A DNA stretch of 64,000 nt from CAG-303 sp034172985. GTDB lineage: Bacteria; Bacillota; Clostridia; Lachnospirales; Lachnospiraceae. Location of the stretch: assembly GCA_034172985.1 (NCBI GenBank), contig JAXFDY010000189.1, forward strand, positions 1 to 64,000, in the 5' to 3' direction. Below the pieces are notes generated by a model, which had not been told where the DNA came from, did no database searches, and worked only from the letters and a program-made list of their open reading frames with translations. Within the stretch, counting starts at the first letter, position 1; each line of letters opens with the position of its first letter. Below are positions 52,122-60,690 of the stretch, one piece after another. The position numbers were made by a program, and so were the translations under genes.

Positions 52122-52150
52122 ATTATAATACAAAGAGAATCTATTGTCTA
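52122..52150 (-). promoter_or_regulatory. Promoter of aminotransferase gene
   Basis: TAGACA (52150-52145), 17-nt spacer and TATAAT (52127-52122) on the minus strand. The leader of about 120 nt includes a stem GTGTC/GACAC (52114-52110 with 52077-52073) enclosing GTAC/GTAC. Confidence 0.7.
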
Positions 52151-52179
52151 GTTTTTTATGAATTTTTTTATAATTTAAT

Positions 52180-52253
52180 TACTTTGATACCAGGGGCAAA
52201 AGTTCTGAACTCACATGTTTTTGCTGTATTCACAGGCAACTTGAAACAAAGTA
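52180..52253. repeat. 74-nt structured intergenic element
   Basis: The ends TACTTTG (52180-52186) and CAAAGTA (52247-52253) are inverted repeats. Inside lie GCAAAA/TTTTGC (52196-52201, 52219-52224), the palindrome AGTTCTGAACT (52201-52211) and a small CTGT-GAAT-ACAG hairpin (minus strand). It lies between the aminotransferase promoter and the rny terminator. The 355-bp gap between these genes holds nothing else besides that promoter and leader. Confidence 0.55.
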
Positions 52254-52275
52254 GCTGAATCATTAAAGTTCCTAC

Positions 52276-52306
52276 GAAAAAAAAGGACTACATAAAATGT
52301 AATCCT
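52276..52306 (-). terminator. Terminator after rny
   Basis: On the minus strand, AGGATTACAT (52306-52297) pairs with ATGTAGTCCT (52293-52284) with one GU, followed by TTTTTTTTCG. Confidence 0.8.
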
Positions 52307-52349
52307 CTTTTTTAACTATCCATTTCCCTTGGATTTTAATGGTCGTAAA

Positions 52350-53897
52350 CTATTTTGCATATTCCACGCATCTGGATTCACGAACCACACTTACTTTAAT
52401 CTGTCCAGGATATTCAAGTTCATTTTCTATCTGTTTTGAAATATCCCTCGCCATCAATACCATATCAGCATCGCTTACCTGTTCCGGTATTACCATAACA
52501 CGAACCTCTCGACCTGCCTGTATTGCAAAAGATTTTTCAACTCCCTTGTAAGAGTTACTGATGTCTTCCAGCTGTTTTAAACGGTTTGTATATGTCTCTA
52601 AAGTTTCTCTTCTTGCACCTGGTCTTGCTGCAGATATTGCATCAGCCGCCTGTACAAGACATGCAATTAATGATTCCGGTGCCACATCTCCATGATGTGC
52701 CTCAACCGCATTAATCACAACTGCTGATTCCTTATACTTTCTACACAAATCAACACCAATCTGAATATGTGAGCCTTCCATCTCATGATCTACCGATTTA
52801 CCGATATCATGAAGTAATCCCGCTCTCTTAGCCTGTCTTACATCAACACCTATTTCACCTGCAAGCAATCCTGCCAAATGAGCAACCTCTATCGAATGCT
52901 TCAATGCATTCTGACCATAGCTTGTTCTAAATCTCATCTTTCCTAAAAGTCGAATCAACTCTGGATGAATACCATGAACGCCTACTTCCAACGCAGCCTC
53001 TTCACCGGTCTCACGCATCATTGTCTCTACTTCTTTCTGAGCTTTCTCAACCATCTCTTCGATTCTCGCCGGATGAATACGTCCATCTACAATCAGTTTT
53101 TCAAGAGCAATTCTTGCAACTTCTCTTCGAATCGGGTCAAAACTTGATAAGATAACTGCTTCCGGAGTATCGTCAATAATCAAATCAACACCGGTAAGAG
53201 TTTCCAATGTACGAATATTTCTACCTTCACGTCCGATAATACGGCCTTTCATCTCATCGTTCGGAAGTTGTACAACAGAAATCGTCGTTTCTGATACATG
53301 GTCAGCTGCACATTTCTGTATCGCTGTCACCACATATTCCTTCGCTTTCTTTCCTGCTTCTTCCCTTGCTCTGGTTTCAAGCTCTTTGATCAGTTTCGCT
53401 GTGTCAAGCTTCACATCATCTTCTACTGTCTTTAACAGCAAATCTTTTGCCTGTTCGGAGGTAAGCCCCGAGATTCTCTCCAGTTCCTTTGTTCTCTGCT
53501 CGTTCAGCTTCTCAATATCAGCTTTCTGCTTCATCAGCTTGTCTTCTTTTGCGGCTAGAGCAACTTCTTTCTTTTCCAGCATCTCAGATTTCTTATCAAC
53601 AGCTTCTTCTTTTGATAATACTCTCTTTTCATAACGCTGTAATTCATTTCTTCTTTCTTTTGTCTCTCTTTCCAGCTCATTTTTCGTCTTTAGCGACTCT
53701 TCTTTTGCTTCCAAGAGAGCTTCTCTTTTTTTAGTTTCAGCTGTTTTTAATGCTTCATCTATGATTTCGTTTGATCTGGCTTCCGCACTGCCAATTTTGG
53801 CTTCTACACCTTTTTTATAGTATGTAATCGCAACAAACCAGATAATAATAGCAGTTACAACAAATGTTATTACAACAGCAATTATAATATCAGTCAC
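52350..53897 (-). CDS. rny: Ribonuclease Y
   Basis: 515 residues. RNase Y is the membrane-anchored endonuclease that initiates mRNA decay in Firmicutes. An N-terminal membrane helix (~4-23) precedes a long charged coiled coil (~30-190), a KH domain (~200-270, MKGRIIGREGRNIRTLE) and an HD domain (~330-425, HDIGKSVDHE). The start is GTG at 53897, 7 nt from AGGAGG. That site can pair with the following CTCCT, a hairpin that may affect translation. Confidence 0.96.
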   Translation of the reverse strand: MTDIIIAVVITFVVTAIIIWFVAITYYKKGVEAKIGSAEARSNEIIDEALKTAETKKREALLEAKEESLKTKNELERETKERRNELQRYEKRVLSKEEAVDKKSEMLEKKEVALAAKEDKLMKQKADIEKLNEQRTKELERISGLTSEQAKDLLLKTVEDDVKLDTAKLIKELETRAREEAGKKAKEYVVTAIQKCAADHVSETTISVVQLPNDEMKGRIIGREGRNIRTLETLTGVDLIIDDTPEAVILSSFDPIRREVARIALEKLIVDGRIHPARIEEMVEKAQKEVETMMRETGEEAALEVGVHGIHPELIRLLGKMRFRTSYGQNALKHSIEVAHLAGLLAGEIGVDVRQAKRAGLLHDIGKSVDHEMEGSHIQIGVDLCRKYKESAVVINAVEAHHGDVAPESLIACLVQAADAISAARPGARRETLETYTNRLKQLEDISNSYKGVEKSFAIQAGREVRVMVIPEQVSDADMVLMARDISKQIENELEYPGQIKVSVVRESRCVEYAK

Positions 53898-53943
53898 AGG
53901 AGCACCTCCTTATTAAATTTTCATTGTACAATACAACATATTA

Positions 53944-53972
53944 ATTTTATACTTTTTCGCTTATTATGTCAA
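53944..53972 (-). promoter_or_regulatory. Promoter of rny
   Basis: TTGACA (53972-53967), 17-nt spacer and TAAAAT (53949-53944) on the minus strand. Confidence 0.65.
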
Positions 53973-54035
53973 GTATATATACTATTTTTTTATACTACTT
54001 GCACAATATTTTGTGCCTGTTACTGATAAAAAACA

Positions 54036-54662
54036 CTATACATTCGATTCCTGCGGATTTTTCATACAATATTGTATATCTTCCATCTCAAAACCTTTTC
54101 TGACTAAAAATGCCATAATTTTATTTTTTTCCTTATAATCCGTCTGTCCATAATCATACTTTTTCTTTTCCAGCAGTCGATAAATCATCTGCTGTTCCTG
54201 ATTCTCTTGCTGAGTTTCTTCCATAGAATCAAAGACTTCCCGAATCATATCTTTTGAAATACCTTTCAGTATCAGTGACTGAGTAATCAACTGTCTGCTC
54301 TTTCTTCGCTGATTTTCATGTATGTAGTTTTCTACATAACGCCGGTCATCTACATACCCATATTTTTTTAAAAATTCTATACCATAATCAATCACTTCCT
54401 GAGGATAATATCCTCGTTTCAATTTCATCCTGATATCATTCTCCGCCCGGTCTCTGTCTTTCAACAAATATAAAGTACGCTCTTTGACCCTTTTTTTCAG
54501 CACTTCCTCCACAATGTTCTGATAAATACTCTCCGGCAAATCATCACCCTCTGAAATACCATAGCGTCTAATCTCTCCATTGTAGAGTGAAAAAGGTTCC
54601 ATACCTGCAATTACAATCTTTGACTTCTTTTTATCAATAGGAATAATCTCTGCCACTTTCAT
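54036..54662 (-). CDS. recX: RecA regulator RecX
   Basis: 208 residues. RecX modulates RecA filament activity. Three repeats of helical RecX modules are visible (~60-200): RAENDIRMKLKRGYYPQEVI, then RRKSRQLITQSLILKGISKD, then QTDYKEKNKIMAFLVRKGFE. The N-terminal ~55 residues are an added segment. It begins at the recA stop codon (AGAGGAATAAGC before the ATG), a common recA-recX arrangement. Confidence 0.93.
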   Translation of the reverse strand: MKVAEIIPIDKKKSKIVIAGMEPFSLYNGEIRRYGISEGDDLPESIYQNIVEEVLKKRVKERTLYLLKDRDRAENDIRMKLKRGYYPQEVIDYGIEFLKKYGYVDDRRYVENYIHENQRRKSRQLITQSLILKGISKDMIREVFDSMEETQQENQEQQMIYRLLEKKKYDYGQTDYKEKNKIMAFLVRKGFEMEDIQYCMKNPQESNV

Positions 54663-54664
54663 GC

Positions 54665-55705
54665 TTATTCCTCTGTCTCTTCTATTGCTTCATCATGACT
54701 TTCCTGAATATCTGTCTTAAAATATCTTTCTCTTACAGCAGCTTCTACTGCATTACAGATTTCAGGATTATTTTTCAGGAACTGTTTTGCATTCTCACGT
54801 CCCTGACCGATTTTATCACCATTATAGGCATACCATGCTCCACTTTTATTAATAATGCCACTTTCCGCCGCAAGATCAAGGATATCCCCCACTGTAGAGA
54901 TGCCTTCTCCAAACATAATGTCAAATTCTGCCTCTTTAAATGGAGGAGCAATCTTATTTTTTACAACTTTTGCTCTGGTTCTGCTTCCTATCACCTCTCC
55001 TCCAGCCTTTAATGTCTCAATTTTTCTTACATCTAACCGAATAGAGGAGTAGAATTTCAATGCACGACCGCCGGTGGTAGTTTCCGGATTTCCAAACATC
55101 ACTCCCACCTTTTCTCTCAACTGATTAATAAACACAACGATACAGTTTGACTTACTGATAATAGCAGTAAGTTTTCTGAGTGCCTGGGACATCAGTCTGG
55201 CTTGTAAACCGATATGACTGTCTCCCATCTCACCATCAATTTCTGCTTTTGGGACAAGTGCTGCCACAGAATCCACAATAATAATATCTACCGCACCGGA
55301 ACGCACCAGAGTTTCTGTGATTTCCAATGCCTGCTCACCATAATCCGGCTGTGATATATATAAATCATCAATATTTACACCTATATTTTTGGCATAAACC
55401 GGATCCAGTGCATGTTCTGCATCGATAAATCCTGCTATACCTCCTCTTTTCTGCACTTCTGCAATCATATGAAGAGCAACTGTCGTCTTACCACTTGATT
55501 CCGGACCATAAATCTCCACAATACGTCCCTTTGGAATGCCTCCAAGTCCAAGTGCAATATCAAGACTTAACGAACCGGTAGGCACAGTCTCTATATTCAT
55601 ATTCGAACTGGAATCTCCCAGTTTCATAATAGAACCTTTTCCATGCTGTTTCTCAATTTGTGCTAACGCAGCATCTAATGCCTTTAATTTATCATTATTA
55701 TCCAT
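54665..55705 (-). CDS. recA: Recombinase RecA
   Basis: 346 residues, full length. RecA polymerises on ssDNA, catalyses strand exchange and triggers LexA self-cleavage. Walker A GPESSGKTT is at 67-75, Walker B in VDIIIVDSVAAL, and loop segments follow GEMGDSHIGLQARLMSQALR. The tail is acidic. GGAGGATTTTTTTGT precedes the ATG. It is controlled by a strong promoter with LexA-type boxes. Confidence 0.98.
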   Translation of the reverse strand: MDNNDKLKALDAALAQIEKQHGKGSIMKLGDSSSNMNIETVPTGSLSLDIALGLGGIPKGRIVEIYGPESSGKTTVALHMIAEVQKRGGIAGFIDAEHALDPVYAKNIGVNIDDLYISQPDYGEQALEITETLVRSGAVDIIIVDSVAALVPKAEIDGEMGDSHIGLQARLMSQALRKLTAIISKSNCIVVFINQLREKVGVMFGNPETTTGGRALKFYSSIRLDVRKIETLKAGGEVIGSRTRAKVVKNKIAPPFKEAEFDIMFGEGISTVGDILDLAAESGIINKSGAWYAYNGDKIGQGRENAKQFLKNNPEICNAVEAAVRERYFKTDIQESHDEAIEETEE

Positions 55706-55763
55706 ACAAAAAAATCCTCCGCTATAAAATATTATTACTCATCTCTGCAAACATGATTTTATT

Positions 55764-55791
55764 CGAAAGTATGTTTGCGAATATTTGTTCG
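55764..55791. promoter_or_regulatory. Two adjacent LexA-like boxes at recA
   Basis: Minus strand CGAACAAATATTCG (55791-55778) matches the Firmicute LexA box CGAAC-N4-GTTCG except one base. Directly next to it CAAACATACTTTCG (55777-55764) matches with two changes. The first box lies at about +3 to +16 from the predicted start, a repressing position. Confidence 0.75.
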
Positions 55792-55800
55792 ATTACTCAT

Positions 55801-55829
55801 ATCATATTATAAATTAAATCATTTGTCAA
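55801..55829 (-). promoter_or_regulatory. Promoter of recA-recX
   Basis: TTGACA (55829-55824), 17-nt spacer and TATGAT (55806-55801) on the minus strand, with LexA-like boxes just downstream. Confidence 0.8.
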
Positions 55830-55884
55830 CTTATTTTATTCCCATTTTAATGTTACATGCATTTGCGTTATTATTACGGTATCA

Positions 55885-56352
55885 TTAATTTTTTATTATG
55901 TCAAGTGTAAATTTTAAAGCATGATTTGCTGCTGCCTCCCTGATTTCCAGACGATTTCCGGGAAATATTTTTGATGTCACATATACTTTTTTGTCATAAA
56001 AGCAGCCAAACCAGACTAATCCTACCGGTTTTTCTTCTGTTCCTCCTCCCGGACCTGCGATACCCGACGTAACCACTGTAACGTCTGCCCCTGTTTCTCT
56101 GGCACAGCCTTCTGCCATTTCTCTGACTGTTTCTTCACTTACTGCTCCAAACTGCTCCAGTGTGTTCTTATTCACTCCGAGATATTTCATTTTTGTCTCA
56201 TTGGCATAAGTTACAAATCCGGTTTGAAAAACCTCCGAAGCTCCTGAGACATTTACAATTTTTGAAGCTACCATTCCACCTGTACAGGATTCTGCCGTAG
56301 CAATAACATATTTTTTTTCATTTAATAACGTAACCAATTCTTCTTCCCACAT
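55885..56352 (-). CDS. cinA: CinA C-terminal domain (nicotinamide-nucleotide amidohydrolase)
   Basis: 155 residues from the ATG at 56352 (TTAGGAG upstream). Only the C-terminal PncC domain is present, with TAESCTGGM (19-27), TYANETKMKYLGV and TSGIAGPGGGTEEKPVGLVW. The N-terminal MoCF/COG1058 half of full-length CinA is absent. PncC deamidates NMN in pyridine-nucleotide recycling. It follows pgsA closely and precedes the recA promoter. Confidence 0.9.
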   Translation of the reverse strand: MWEEELVTLLNEKKYVIATAESCTGGMVASKIVNVSGASEVFQTGFVTYANETKMKYLGVNKNTLEQFGAVSEETVREMAEGCARETGADVTVVTSGIAGPGGGTEEKPVGLVWFGCFYDKKVYVTSKIFPGNRLEIREAAANHALKFTLDIIKN

Positions 56353-56431
56353 ATTTTCTCCTAACTGAAAGAAAAGTAACTGCTGTTTTGGTACATTTTT
56401 GAATATGTCCGTCACAACAGTTACTTATTTC

Positions 56432-56971
56432 TTAATTATTGCTTTCTTTTAACACATCTTTATTTTTCATCAGATAATCCACCAGAGATATAATCGTAAG
56501 AATCAGGGATACATAAACCAGTACCTGTCCTACAATAGTATAAAGGCTGAAGTTCAAATCAAGAATCAGCCATATAATCATTACCATCTGGCATACAGTT
56601 TTTATCTTTCCCCAATAGCTTGCAGCAATTACAATTCCATTATCTGCAGCTATCGTACGAAAACCACTGATAATCAATTCACGGCTTATGATAATGATAA
56701 CAATCCATTTCGGAATCACATTTGTCAGGCAAATTAATGCAGAACAAACTAAAAGCTTGTCTGCCAAAGGATCCATAAATTTTCCGAAATTAGTTACCAG
56801 ATTATACTTTCTCGCAATTTTTCCATCCAAAGTATCTGTGATACTTGCAACTACAAAAATAGCCAGAGCAATATACTTATCAGCCCCCGGGAAAATCGTA
56901 CACTCCATAAAGAGTACAAAAAACGGAATCATGCACATTCTTAAAATAGTAAGTTTGTTTGGTAAATTCAT
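56432..56971 (-). CDS. pgsA: CDP-diacylglycerol-glycerol-3-phosphate 3-phosphatidyltransferase
   Basis: 179-residue membrane enzyme with about five helices. The CDP-alcohol phosphotransferase motif is complete: D49-G50, A53-R54, G63, D67 and D71 in DGKIARKYNLVTNFGKFMDP. It makes phosphatidylglycerophosphate, the committed step to phosphatidylglycerol. GGAGG precedes the ATG. It lies between rimO and cinA. Confidence 0.95.
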   Translation of the reverse strand: MNLPNKLTILRMCMIPFFVLFMECTIFPGADKYIALAIFVVASITDTLDGKIARKYNLVTNFGKFMDPLADKLLVCSALICLTNVIPKWIVIIIISRELIISGFRTIAADNGIVIAASYWGKIKTVCQMVMIIWLILDLNFSLYTIVGQVLVYVSLILTIISLVDYLMKNKDVLKESNN

Positions 56972-57002
56972 CTTTTCCTCCTATTCCATAAGAGAACCGG
57001 TA

Positions 57003-58325
57003 TCAAATCAGTTCTCCTATCAAATCATAGTCCGATGCACCTGTGATTTTCACTTTGACAAAGTCACCGGTCATTAATGCCTCACCGGTATTAATAAAAA
57101 CATATCCGTCAATATTTGGTGCATCCATATATGTTCTTCCAATATATGCGTTCTCATCAGCAACTTTTCCTTCGATAATTGCAATCATTTCTCTTCCAAT
57201 TTTTTCTTCTGATTTTTCAAATGCAATATCCTGCTGTAATTCCATTAACTCGCACTGCCGGTCAGCCTTTAATTCCTCGTCAATCTGATGTGCAAATTCT
57301 GCCGCAGGTGTTCCCTCCTCTGGAGAATAGGTAAATACACCCAGACGATCAAATTCCATTTGATCCACAAAATCCATCATTTCTTCGAATTCTTCCTGGG
57401 TTTCTCCCGGAAATCCTGTAATCAGCGTAGTACGAATCACAATATCATCCATCTCGCTTCTCAGTTTTTCTACTATATCGACGATTTCCTGTTTATTTGT
57501 CCGACGACCCATTTTCTTTAATATCGCATCACTGCAATGTTGTATCGGCATATCGATATAATGACATATTTTCTTTTCTTCCTTCATCACCTGAATCAGT
57601 TCATCATAGATTTCCTCCGGATAGCAATACATAATGCGGATAAACATGATTCCATCTACTTTGCATAATTCTTTCAACAACTTATGCAATGATTTCTCGC
57701 CATAAAGATCTTTTCCATAAACAGTCGTTTCCTGAGCCACCAGAATCAGTTCTCTGACGCCTTTTGCGGCCAGTGCTTCTGCCTGCCGAATCAACTGTTC
57801 CATAGGAACACTGCGATACTTTCCCCTGATTTTAGGTATAATGCAGTATGTGCAGTGTTTATCACATCCCTCTGCAATTTTTAAATGAGCATAGTAACCA
57901 CCTGTTGTTACCACTCTCTCTGTCCGGATATCCGGTAACCTGTCTAAGTCTTTAAATACCTGTGGCTTTGTGCCTTTCAACGCACCATCCACAGCCTCCA
58001 GAATAGCATCGTAAGAAGATGTTCCCAAAACAGCATCTACTTCCGGTATCTCTTTATAGATTTCATCCTTATATCTTTGAGCGAGACATCCGGTCACAAT
58101 CAGAGCTTTACAGCAATAATGAATTTTGCACTGTGCCATATCCAGAATCGTATTGATACTCTCCTCTTTTGCATCATTGATAAAGCAACAGGAATTCACT
58201 ATAATTATATCAGCTTCCCGCTCATCATCCGTAAACTCATATCCCCTGCTTTGCAGAATTCCCAGCATTTCCTCTGAGTCTGCAAGATTCTTATCGCATC
58301 CTAATGATATGAATAGTATTTTCAC
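57003..58325 (-). CDS. rimO: Ribosomal protein S12 methylthiotransferase RimO
   Basis: 440 residues from the GTG at 58325 (GGAGG 5 nt upstream). RimO is a radical SAM enzyme that methylthiolates an Asp of S12. The N-terminal UPF0004 cluster cysteines include C10 (SLGCDKN) and SCCF. The radical SAM motif is CDKHCTYC (~146-153), and a C-terminal TRAM domain (~375-440) follows. Features of the SCCF/ASSYDA type favour RimO over MiaB. Confidence 0.93.
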   Translation of the reverse strand: MKILFISLGCDKNLADSEEMLGILQSRGYEFTDDEREADIIIVNSCCFINDAKEESINTILDMAQCKIHYCCKALIVTGCLAQRYKDEIYKEIPEVDAVLGTSSYDAILEAVDGALKGTKPQVFKDLDRLPDIRTERVVTTGGYYAHLKIAEGCDKHCTYCIIPKIRGKYRSVPMEQLIRQAEALAAKGVRELILVAQETTVYGKDLYGEKSLHKLLKELCKVDGIMFIRIMYCYPEEIYDELIQVMKEEKKICHYIDMPIQHCSDAILKKMGRRTNKQEIVDIVEKLRSEMDDIVIRTTLITGFPGETQEEFEEMMDFVDQMEFDRLGVFTYSPEEGTPAAEFAHQIDEELKADRQCELMELQQDIAFEKSEEKIGREMIAIIEGKVADENAYIGRTYMDAPNIDGYVFINTGEALMTGDFVKVKITGASDYDLIGELI

Positions 58326-58379
58326 AAAAACCTCCACTTGCAAAAGAAACCGCCCATGCGGTCTCTTTCATCTTATTCT

Positions 58380-58676
58380 CTATTCTTCAGTCACATTTAC
58401 TTCCTGTGTTTCCACTGTCTCGTTATTTTCCTCCGCCACTTCTTCCTCAGACAAAATCCGGATTTTAGAATCATGTAATTCTTCAACTGCAATAGATAAT
58501 GGCTTAATACCTTTTCCCTTTGCTTTTACTAATGGCTCCTGTCCCGCAATAATCTGTCTTGCACGTTTTGCTGTTGCCAGTACAATTGAGTAACGGCTCT
58601 GAACAACTGGCTGTTCCCCCTGCTCTACCTCACTGTTTACTACTGCCATTAAGTCTGTATAAGATGGATGTAACAT
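58380..58676 (-). CDS. rpoZ: RNA polymerase omega subunit
   Basis: 98 residues. Omega stabilises RNA polymerase. SRYSIVLATAKRARQI is the conserved helix and KPLSIAVEEL the later element; the C-terminus is acidic. AAAGGAG precedes the ATG. It lies 28 bp after yicC; the usual gmk gene between them is missing here. Confidence 0.92.
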   Translation of the reverse strand: MLHPSYTDLMAVVNSEVEQGEQPVVQSRYSIVLATAKRARQIIAGQEPLVKAKGKGIKPLSIAVEELHDSKIRILSEEEVAEENNETVETQEVNVTEE

Positions 58677-58704
58677 ATCTTTTCTCCTTTCAATACTTTC
58701 TTTT

Positions 58705-59583
58705 TTATTCTATATTCTGAATCTGTTCCCTGATCTTTTCAATCTCAGTTTTCAGCTCGATTCCTTTATTTGTCACTTCCAGATTATTTGCCTTTGATAA
58801 AATAGTATTTGCTTCACGATTCATTTCCTGTGCCAGAAAATCCAATTTTCTTCCCTGCTTATCCCCATGAAGCAATTCTTCTTTCATGCCCAGTACATGG
58901 CTTTTCAATCTGACAACTTCCTCGTCCACGCACATCTTATCAGCAAATATAACAACCTCAGAAGCAATCCTTGCATCATCAATCTGAGTATCACTTAGTA
59001 TCTCATGCATTTTTTCTTCCAGTTTGTTTCGATAGTCTTCCAAAACCTGTGGAGATTTTTTCTCAACAAACTCTACTGTATCCAAGAGTCCGTCTAATTT
59101 CTGACATAAATCTGCTTTCAGATTCTCGCCTTCTTTTATCCTTGCCTCTGCCAGTTTTTCGCAGGCACCTTTCATGGTCTCTTCCATCAGTTCCCAGATT
59201 TCAGCTTCATTAATCTGTACGTCTTCCATTGTAAGAACATCCGGATATCTGGATAATGAACTGACTGTAATATCATTCCTTAATCCAAGTTCTTCTTCCA
59301 TCACCTTGAAATACCGCATATACTCCTGTGCAATTTTCTTATTAAACTTTAGTTGTTCATCAGTACCACTCATATCTTCATATGAAACTACAATATCAAT
59401 CTTACCGCGAACTGCATATTCTTTTAAAATACCTCTCATACCGGTCTCGAACATATTGAGCAGTCTCGGAAGTTTTATATTCACATCCAGATATTTATGA
59501 TTTACTGATTTCATCTCTATGGTGAGTTTACGGCTGTTCCTGACTACCTCATAACGGCCGAACCCTGTCATGCTTCTTACCAT
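58705..59583 (-). CDS. YicC family protein
   Basis: 292 residues from the ATG at 59583 (AAGGA upstream). The N-terminal SMTGFGR and MKSVNHKYLDVNIKLP, and the C-terminal GRKLDFLAQEMNREANTILSK motifs define the YicC/YloC family. Members are reported to act as RNA endonucleases or to affect stress survival. It has its own promoter and a structured leader, and heads the rpoZ-rimO-pgsA-cinA unit. Confidence 0.93.
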   Translation of the reverse strand: MVRSMTGFGRYEVVRNSRKLTIEMKSVNHKYLDVNIKLPRLLNMFETGMRGILKEYAVRGKIDIVVSYEDMSGTDEQLKFNKKIAQEYMRYFKVMEEELGLRNDITVSSLSRYPDVLTMEDVQINEAEIWELMEETMKGACEKLAEARIKEGENLKADLCQKLDGLLDTVEFVEKKSPQVLEDYRNKLEEKMHEILSDTQIDDARIASEVVIFADKMCVDEEVVRLKSHVLGMKEELLHGDKQGRKLDFLAQEMNREANTILSKANNLEVTNKGIELKTEIEKIREQIQNIE

Positions 59584-59682
59584 GATATCCTTTCCCGAAC
59601 AAAGCATCTATCAGTCTGTGGCTGGTTTTCCATTTATCGTATCGCTTTTTCTGCTTTGTCCTACCAGCCCATAATCTTTGAT

Positions 59683-59711
59683 ATTATATCCTAAATAACT
59701 TCATTCGTCAA
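59683..59711 (-). promoter_or_regulatory. Promoter of yicC-rpoZ-rimO-pgsA-cinA unit
   Basis: TTGACG (59711-59706), 17-nt spacer and TATAAT (59688-59683) on the minus strand. The -35 lies in the last codons of the sirtuin gene. Confidence 0.7.
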
Positions 59712-60423
59712 CTATTTGCCCTAGGATTTCCCCGATTTTACCTTTTATCACTAAATCGGCCATTCCATCCCTTGATGTCGGGTCCAGATTTATCAATACA
59801 AGTTTATTTCCTGTATAATAGTCAATCATGCCAGCCGCCGGATACACTACCAGAGAAGTTCCACCCACAATAAGCATATCCGCATTTTTCAACTCATAGA
59901 CAGCTTCATTTATTGTATTTGTATCCAATCCCTCCTCGTATAACACTACATCAGGTTTTACCGTTCCCCCACAGCTACACTTCGGCACTCCCGGACTTTT
60001 CAAAATATAATCAAGATCATAAAATTTTCTGCATTTTTCACAATAATTTCTATGGATACTTCCGTGAAGTTCCAAAACCTTTTTACTGTCGGCCATCTGG
60101 TGCAGGCCATCAATATTTTGTGTAATAACTGCGCTTAATTTCCCCTGCTGCTCCAGCTTTGCCAGTGCCTTATGTGCCTTATTTGGCTTTGCATCGGGAT
60201 AAATCATTCTATCCTTATAAAACCGATAAAACTCCTCCGGATTCCTTTTATAGAAAGAATGACTAATAATGGTCTCCGGTGGATAATCATATTGCTGATG
60301 ATACAGTCCATCCACACTTCTAAAATCCGGTATGCCACTCTCAGTCGATACGCCGGCCCCGCCAAAAAAAACAATCCTATGAGAATCATTTATCCACTGC
60401 TTTAATGTTTCCAAATCTTCCAT
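59701..60423 (-). CDS. Sir2-family NAD-dependent protein deacylase
   Basis: 240 residues. Sirtuins remove acyl groups from lysines using NAD+. GAGVSTESGIPDFRS (22-36) and TQNIDGLHQMA (catalytic His) are present, with a zinc site formed by CEKCRKF and CSCGG. VVYPAAGMIDYY and NLDPTSRD are later family motifs. Its length is typical of bacterial CobB. It has its own promoter. Confidence 0.95.
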   Translation of the reverse strand: MEDLETLKQWINDSHRIVFFGGAGVSTESGIPDFRSVDGLYHQQYDYPPETIISHSFYKRNPEEFYRFYKDRMIYPDAKPNKAHKALAKLEQQGKLSAVITQNIDGLHQMADSKKVLELHGSIHRNYCEKCRKFYDLDYILKSPGVPKCSCGGTVKPDVVLYEEGLDTNTINEAVYELKNADMLIVGGTSLVVYPAAGMIDYYTGNKLVLINLDPTSRDGMADLVIKGKIGEILGQIVDE

Positions 60424-60513
60424 AACCAGTCTCCTCTCGTATTTAAGAAATTAGGTCTTTCCACAACCCTTTGGTGAAGAGGGAATTATATTTATTTGCA
60501 CTTTGTTATTATA

Positions 60514-60542
60514 ACAATAAATTATTTTCACATATTTGTCAA
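60514..60542 (-). promoter_or_regulatory. Promoter of sirtuin gene
   Basis: TTGACA (60542-60537), 17-nt spacer and TATTGT (60519-60514) on the minus strand; a TATAAT 6 nt further on is spaced too far. Confidence 0.45.
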
Positions 60543-60626
60543 TATTATTTAATATTTTTATTTTTTAATCTTTGATACAATTTGTCCAACCTTAATAAAG
60601 TTAGTAACCTCTAAAACAGACTATGC

Positions 60627-60655
60627 TTGTTTTTTCTCCTCATATCTGCTATCAT
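60627..60655 (+). promoter_or_regulatory. Promoter of rqcH
   Basis: TTGTTT (60627-60632), 17-nt spacer and TATCAT (60650-60655), 36 bp before the ATG. Confidence 0.6.
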
Positions 60656-60690
60656 ATAGACACATTTTCAATAGAAACGAGGTAAATATC

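Noticed and set aside
54001..54016. Hairpin GCACAA-TATT-TTGTGC after recX
   Set aside because: Stem is only 6 bp and no T-run follows on the minus strand, so it is too weak to call a terminator.
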